Shown here: positions 60,192 through 64,000 of the stretch, one piece after another | Layout of the letters: the number at the start of each line of letters is the position of its first letter | Numbering within the stretch: position 1 is the stretch's first letter | Assembly: GCA_949130495.1 (NCBI GenBank) | Contig: OX422214.1 | Location: forward strand, 253,646,187 to 253,710,186 | DNA: 64,000 nucleotides | Direction of reading: 5' to 3' | DNA from: Sambucus nigra | Lineage: Eukaryota; Streptophyta; Magnoliopsida; Dipsacales; Adoxaceae | The notes under the pieces: model-generated | Databases searched by the model: none | The model's input: the letters and a program-made list of their open reading frames with translations, nothing else | What the model was told of the DNA's origin: nothing | Position numbers and translations under genes: made by a program

Positions 60192-60290
60192 TATCTATTC
60201 CTCCGCTTTGTTTAACAGCCTCGTTAGATACACGTATTTACTCTTTCGTAGTGAGTTACGATCCGGTGTACCGCTCATACTTTGGATACT
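59925..60290. repeat. Three-copy degenerate tandem repeat, ~115-165-bp unit
   Basis: Each copy has GTTAGATA or ATTAGACA, then TACTCACTTGTTTATAGTGA and a GATCTGGTG relative. The first two copies end in TTATTATTA-type microsatellites. Confidence 0.85.
60118..60192. repeat. (TTA)n microsatellite
   Basis: About 25 TTA units inside the three-copy repeat. Confidence 0.95.
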
Positions 60291-60792
60291 ATTTATTCTT
60301 ATATTTCTTATATTATTACTCCTTCGAATGATTCGTTCTTGTCTTTTCCATGACACAGAGATGATGATGTCGCTCTTCATGCACTTTTCACGCATATACA
60401 CATTTTCACCCACACATATTATACACATAATTACATAGTTTAGAAGAAGGAGAATATTTTATAGCCCATGATAGATTTAAAGTGAAGAGTGTGTTCCTAA
60501 TACCTTCCCATTCCGTATCTTAGTCCCCGAGCCTATGATCTATTTGGTTTCATAGGTATCAGTTAGTCTTTTATGCCTCCTCCTTGGGATATGGATATAT
60601 CTTTTACCTATTTTGAGTAAAATAGGTTGGCAACTACAATATTTACATTTCCATACCCCTTGACAACGATCACTTTTATGTCCTTCGAAAGCCCGCAAAC
60701 ATCATGCGAGTGTCGAAAAGGGAATTTTCTTCCTTAACTCCATTTTCACATGAAATCATCTTTCGGGGAAAACCCATCTAGGATGGCCACAG

Positions 60793-60811
60793 TGGTGAAT
60801 TCATTGGGGAT
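60793..60811 (+). other. Probable primer binding site, tRNA-Arg type
   Basis: TGGTGAATTCATTGGGGAT, one base after the presumed LTR end, resembles the TGGCGA...CTGGGGA sites of Ogre/Tat elements with a few changes. Confidence 0.5.
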
Positions 60812-62288
60812 GCTATTTTTTGAGGACTAGACTCTATTTACATGGGCTTTATTTTCCGTTTTCTCTATATTTCTCTACATGTGTATATATGATGTTACTT
60901 GTATATTGTTCTTACTCTCATGCTCACATGTTGTATATATTCCATGTTCATATCACATTATTCATGTATATTCTTCTATTTTTCATTCTCATTTCCTCAT
61001 CATATGTATATACCATATTTTCTATTACACGCTTCATGATTTATTCACTTGTATACATCGCATGTTCCACATTCACTTGTATATATGTTTCACTCCACTT
61101 ATCCGCATGTTCACATACTCTCCATCACTTGTAAATATCCATGCTTATTCCCACATGTATATTCATATATTTCACCTATCACATGCTTCATATCACTTGT
61201 ACATATCCCATGCTTATTTCTATATATTTTACGTCACTTGCGATCTCTATTTCCTCTTCACCTGCACACACATCACCATGTTACACTCACCATGTACATA
61301 TATCTACCTCACTTATGTGTATCCACATGTTTCACACCTCGCGTATATCACCATAATTTGTTCTCTTGTACATACTCCATGTTCCATAATTACTTGTACA
61401 TACTTACTTGCTTTACTTTATACTTACTTCTTTTTCACATGCCGCTCATGTATATCCCTATGCTCTACTTTATGATTAGAAGTCGTATATACCCCTGTTA
61501 GCATACATAATACTTTGCGTAAAAATACTAATTAAGACTCATGCACCTCGCACACTACATCACGTGAGCACTATATTTTGACCCTATTTTTGTCATGTAC
61601 TCAGGATTCACTTTGTGATGGGTTGCTAGTTCTACGGGGAGTGGTTAACCTAAGCGATATGACTCCCATCTTCCATCGGTTAAGTAACTTCGACGTATAT
61701 TGAAAGATTCTATATAGCATGAAATTCGTTCACGTACATCAAGTATATCTAACTCTCTCTCGCATGTACCATCACCAGGACGTATATTGTGAGGAAATTC
61801 ACATACAATCGGGTATATCAAATGACTTTTCCACATGTATCGCTAAATGATTACCCTTATAGGCAAGAGGTATATTGTGAAAGTCATGCCAAAGTGGGGA
61901 ACCCTTACACTAACCTTCCATACATAAACCTCATATAAACGTCTAACTTAGGACACTCATACCTAGATTATTGGTTCTAATACGAAACTCTATATTTCGC
62001 CGGTTTTTAAAACATAACCCTATCCTTGAGTCTGGAAATAAATCAAACTATATTTGGCATCACATAAGTGTTCTTTCCCTGACTCGGGTCTTACCAAAAA
62101 TATTTTCTCCCTTTTTAAAATACCAAAAATATTTTTCTAATAAAAATAAAAATTATTCTCCACTCAGGTGCGACCGCCCCCTTGGCCTAGCTTTGTATTG
62201 GCACCGATCTGCTATCGAGCCACCCCGAAGTTTTAAACCCTCATCATCCACTTCACTGAAAAATGAAAGGACTTACAGATGATTTCTC
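60812..62288 (+). mobile_element. Long leader of the Ogre/Tat-like element
   Basis: 60870-61470 is a G-poor stretch of decayed short repeats (CATGTTC, CACTTGTATAT, CATGTATAT) that stays open in three frames and yields Tyr/His/Ile/Cys-rich strings. About 61650-61900 has three loose ~80-base repeats with a CGTATATTG word. No credible protein. Ogre elements often carry an extra frame here; none is recognisable. Confidence 0.6.
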
Positions 62289-63600
62289 ATGGAGAACTCT
62301 AATGAGAATGATAATGTCGAGCCAAATCTGATGGTCACATTTGCTCAGCTCAGTGCCATAATTAATAGTCTACAAGCCGATGTCCACAAGATACAGAGAA
62401 ATGAGGGTCAGATCCTAGAGGTTCCTAAACCAAGTGTTGATTTTCCCCTTACTATGGGACCATATATGCCTGATTTAATGTGGGCTCCATCATTAGGAAG
62501 ATCCTCATCCTCCGCATGGTTCTTCTGTCAATGGGCCATTAACCGCTCATCTACTAATGCCAAACCTATTTCAACCAGGGGCTAACCTTCCAGTTCATAT
62601 TCTTGTTGATTCCAAAGAGGAAGAACTGAACCGATTCAAGAAAGACGTTATAATGCTTTTAAAATATCGCAGGGAACTACGTGAATTACACCCACATGTC
62701 CCATTACCTGAAGGCCTAGTTGATACAGAAATTCAAGATTCCCAATACCAAGAAGTTTGGAGGTAGTGGACCTAATATTGTACATCTTTATAATTACCAC
62801 CGTTCTATGAGCCTACTCGGGGCTACGGAAATGATAATGTCTCGGATGTTCCAACAGACACTCAAAGAAAGCGCTCTTCGCTAGTTCTTTTCACTAAAAG
62901 AATCTAGGATCTATAGCGGGGAGATGTAGCAAGATAATTCATGGCTCAATATAAGTATAATAAGGAGTTGGAAGTAACTCGTGGATATATTGAACTGCTT
63001 AAGCAAAACCCCAAGGAATCTATCAACTGTTTCATCAGTAAGTGGAGAGAGAAATCCTCCACCATGACCAAACATCCGTTTGAGGAAGGATAGGTCAGCA
63101 TTATAAATAAGAATTTTTTACCTCACATTTGGACTTATATGGGAAGCCAGTATTACCCCCATTTTAGAGCCCTTCGAGAAGCCAAAGTTGAGACCAAATA
63201 AAGTTCCAATAGCCAAGAGATCGAGTCTAATTCAAATAAGTCAATATGGAAACTTACCCCCTGTAAGTATGATAAGCCGGCTACTACCACTGTTTCAATT
63301 ATCAATAACATATCTCAACATGCAACCTCATGGGAGCCAGAAGCCCACCCTGTTACAACTCAGAAGGAATACATAGAGCTCTATGCTCCTCTATCCAAAG
63401 TATATCATGATTTCCTATCTCAAAGCCTCACTAAACCCATGGATACTCATCCACTTCCTAACCCACTTCCCAAGAATTTCAGACATGATGCCCCTTATGG
63501 CTTCTGCCAAATCGCCGGACACACCACTGATCAATTCTTATCACATGAGAAATGTTATCTAAGGTCTTATTAAGAAAGGTATCATCGTTCCTCCTAAAAA
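62289..63600 (+). pseudogene. gag: Gag of the Ogre/Tat-like element, degenerate
   Basis: Begins MENSNENDNVEPNLMVTFAQ. The frame changes near 62557, giving ELNRFKKDVIML and HPHVPLPEGLVD. From about 62938 the capsid core FMAQYKYNKELEVTRGYIEL, NPKESINCFISKWREKSS is typical of Ogre/Tat gag. It is followed by LPHIWTYMGSQYY and, at about 63479-63560, YGFCQIAGHTTDQF, which corresponds to the family's C-x-x-H-x-x-x-GH-x-T-x-x-C nucleocapsid word with the last Cys changed. Several stops (for example TAG at 62764) and frameshifts make it a pseudogene. Confidence 0.75.
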
Positions 63601-64000
63601 ACCTAAACCAAACAACACTTAAAATCCTTTACCCATGCATTAAGCTGGCGTAAACGCCATCGTCATATATGAAGACCTAAATTTCCACCCTTCTACCAGA
63701 ATTCACCCATTAATAAACCTGATTTAACTAGTAGCTCTCGTAAAACCCTCAAAGTTTTCCCATATTTTATCTTACATCCTGAGAATGCTCCTGATCAAGC
63801 TCTTTCCCTCATAACAAGGGGTTGCATCGCTGTCCGAACCCGCTCAGAAATAATGAGCATGGAATTACAAACTATCCTCGAACAATTCAAAAACTTTATG
63901 ATAAAATTCCCATCTGAAATGACTCTTGAAAAAGTTAGTTATAAGAAGATTAGTGATGTGTACATGGATGTCCAAAATTGGTCCCAACAGTCCGATGATT
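63601..64000 (+). mobile_element. Ogre/Tat-like gag to protease linker, degenerate
   Basis: Weak matches to the family: NPLPMH and VNAI words near 63620-63665, then a frame with HPLINLI. The element runs off the window; protease and reverse transcriptase are not reached. Confidence 0.5.

Larger units (their letters stand above)
58683..60791 (+). mobile_element. 5' LTR of an Ogre/Tat-like gypsy element
   Basis: Probable start TGTTGGTATTTTTG just after the satellite, end GGATGGCCACA before a primer-site-like sequence. Holds a two-copy and a three-copy internal repeat, a TTA microsatellite and a TATA-like word. The matching 3' LTR lies outside the window, so both edges are inferred. Confidence 0.65.

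Noticed and set aside
60820..61501. Overlapping Tyr/His/Cys-rich open frames
   Set aside because: Open in all three frames because of low G content and short repeats; no domain or codon bias.

Overview
This window is plant nuclear DNA from a repeat-dense, heterochromatin-like region. I see no host protein-coding gene. Nearly every base belongs to LTR retrotransposons nested in one another, a satellite array, or a fragment of plastid DNA. The plant origin rests on chromovirus (Tekay-type) Ty3/gypsy polyprotein with a C-terminal chromodomain, Athila/Tat and Ogre/Tat style primer sites and gag, a plant copia gag-pol, and a decayed plastid trnV-GAC to rrn16 segment. The species cannot be told from the sequence.

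Layout. 1-4229: 3' half of a minus-strand Tekay-like element (M), cut by the window start. 4230-9894: plus-strand element P with a degenerate, mostly non-coding interior and a 3.3-kb LTR. 9895-23870: an old LTR (O1) split into pieces by three insertions: a solo LTR A (10032-18502, itself opened by a composite insert at 11866-17283 that holds a 3.0-kb non-coding mini-element and a partial LTR B), an Athila/Tat-like deletion derivative (18793-23355), and a minus-strand copia (from 23871). 26397-46931: a non-coding LARD-like minus-strand gypsy element (G) inside the copia pol gene, duplicated site ATTAC. 32045-42863: a young, structurally complete plus-strand Tekay-type element inside G, duplicated site AATTT. 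46932-50420: the rest of the copia (integrase, protease region, gag, leader). About 50430-51085: plastid DNA insertion. 51100-58660: a satellite of ~117-bp units built from six ~20-bp sub-units, interrupted by a 3,088-bp solo LTR (O2, duplicated site CAAAA), a second copy of the O1 family. 58683-64000: 5' LTR, primer site, leader and degenerate gag of an Ogre/Tat-like element that runs off the window.

Function. The only element that looks recently active is the one at 32045-42863. Its LTRs are about 98% alike by eye, and gag-pol is one continuous frame of 1,542 codons broken by six stop codons and no frameshift. All other coding regions are remnants. The most unusual signals are non-coding: short palindrome clusters at the same relative place in several unrelated-looking LTRs, a repeated stem-loop module in the LARD-like elements, an array of alternating hairpins with compensatory base changes, and the hierarchical satellite.
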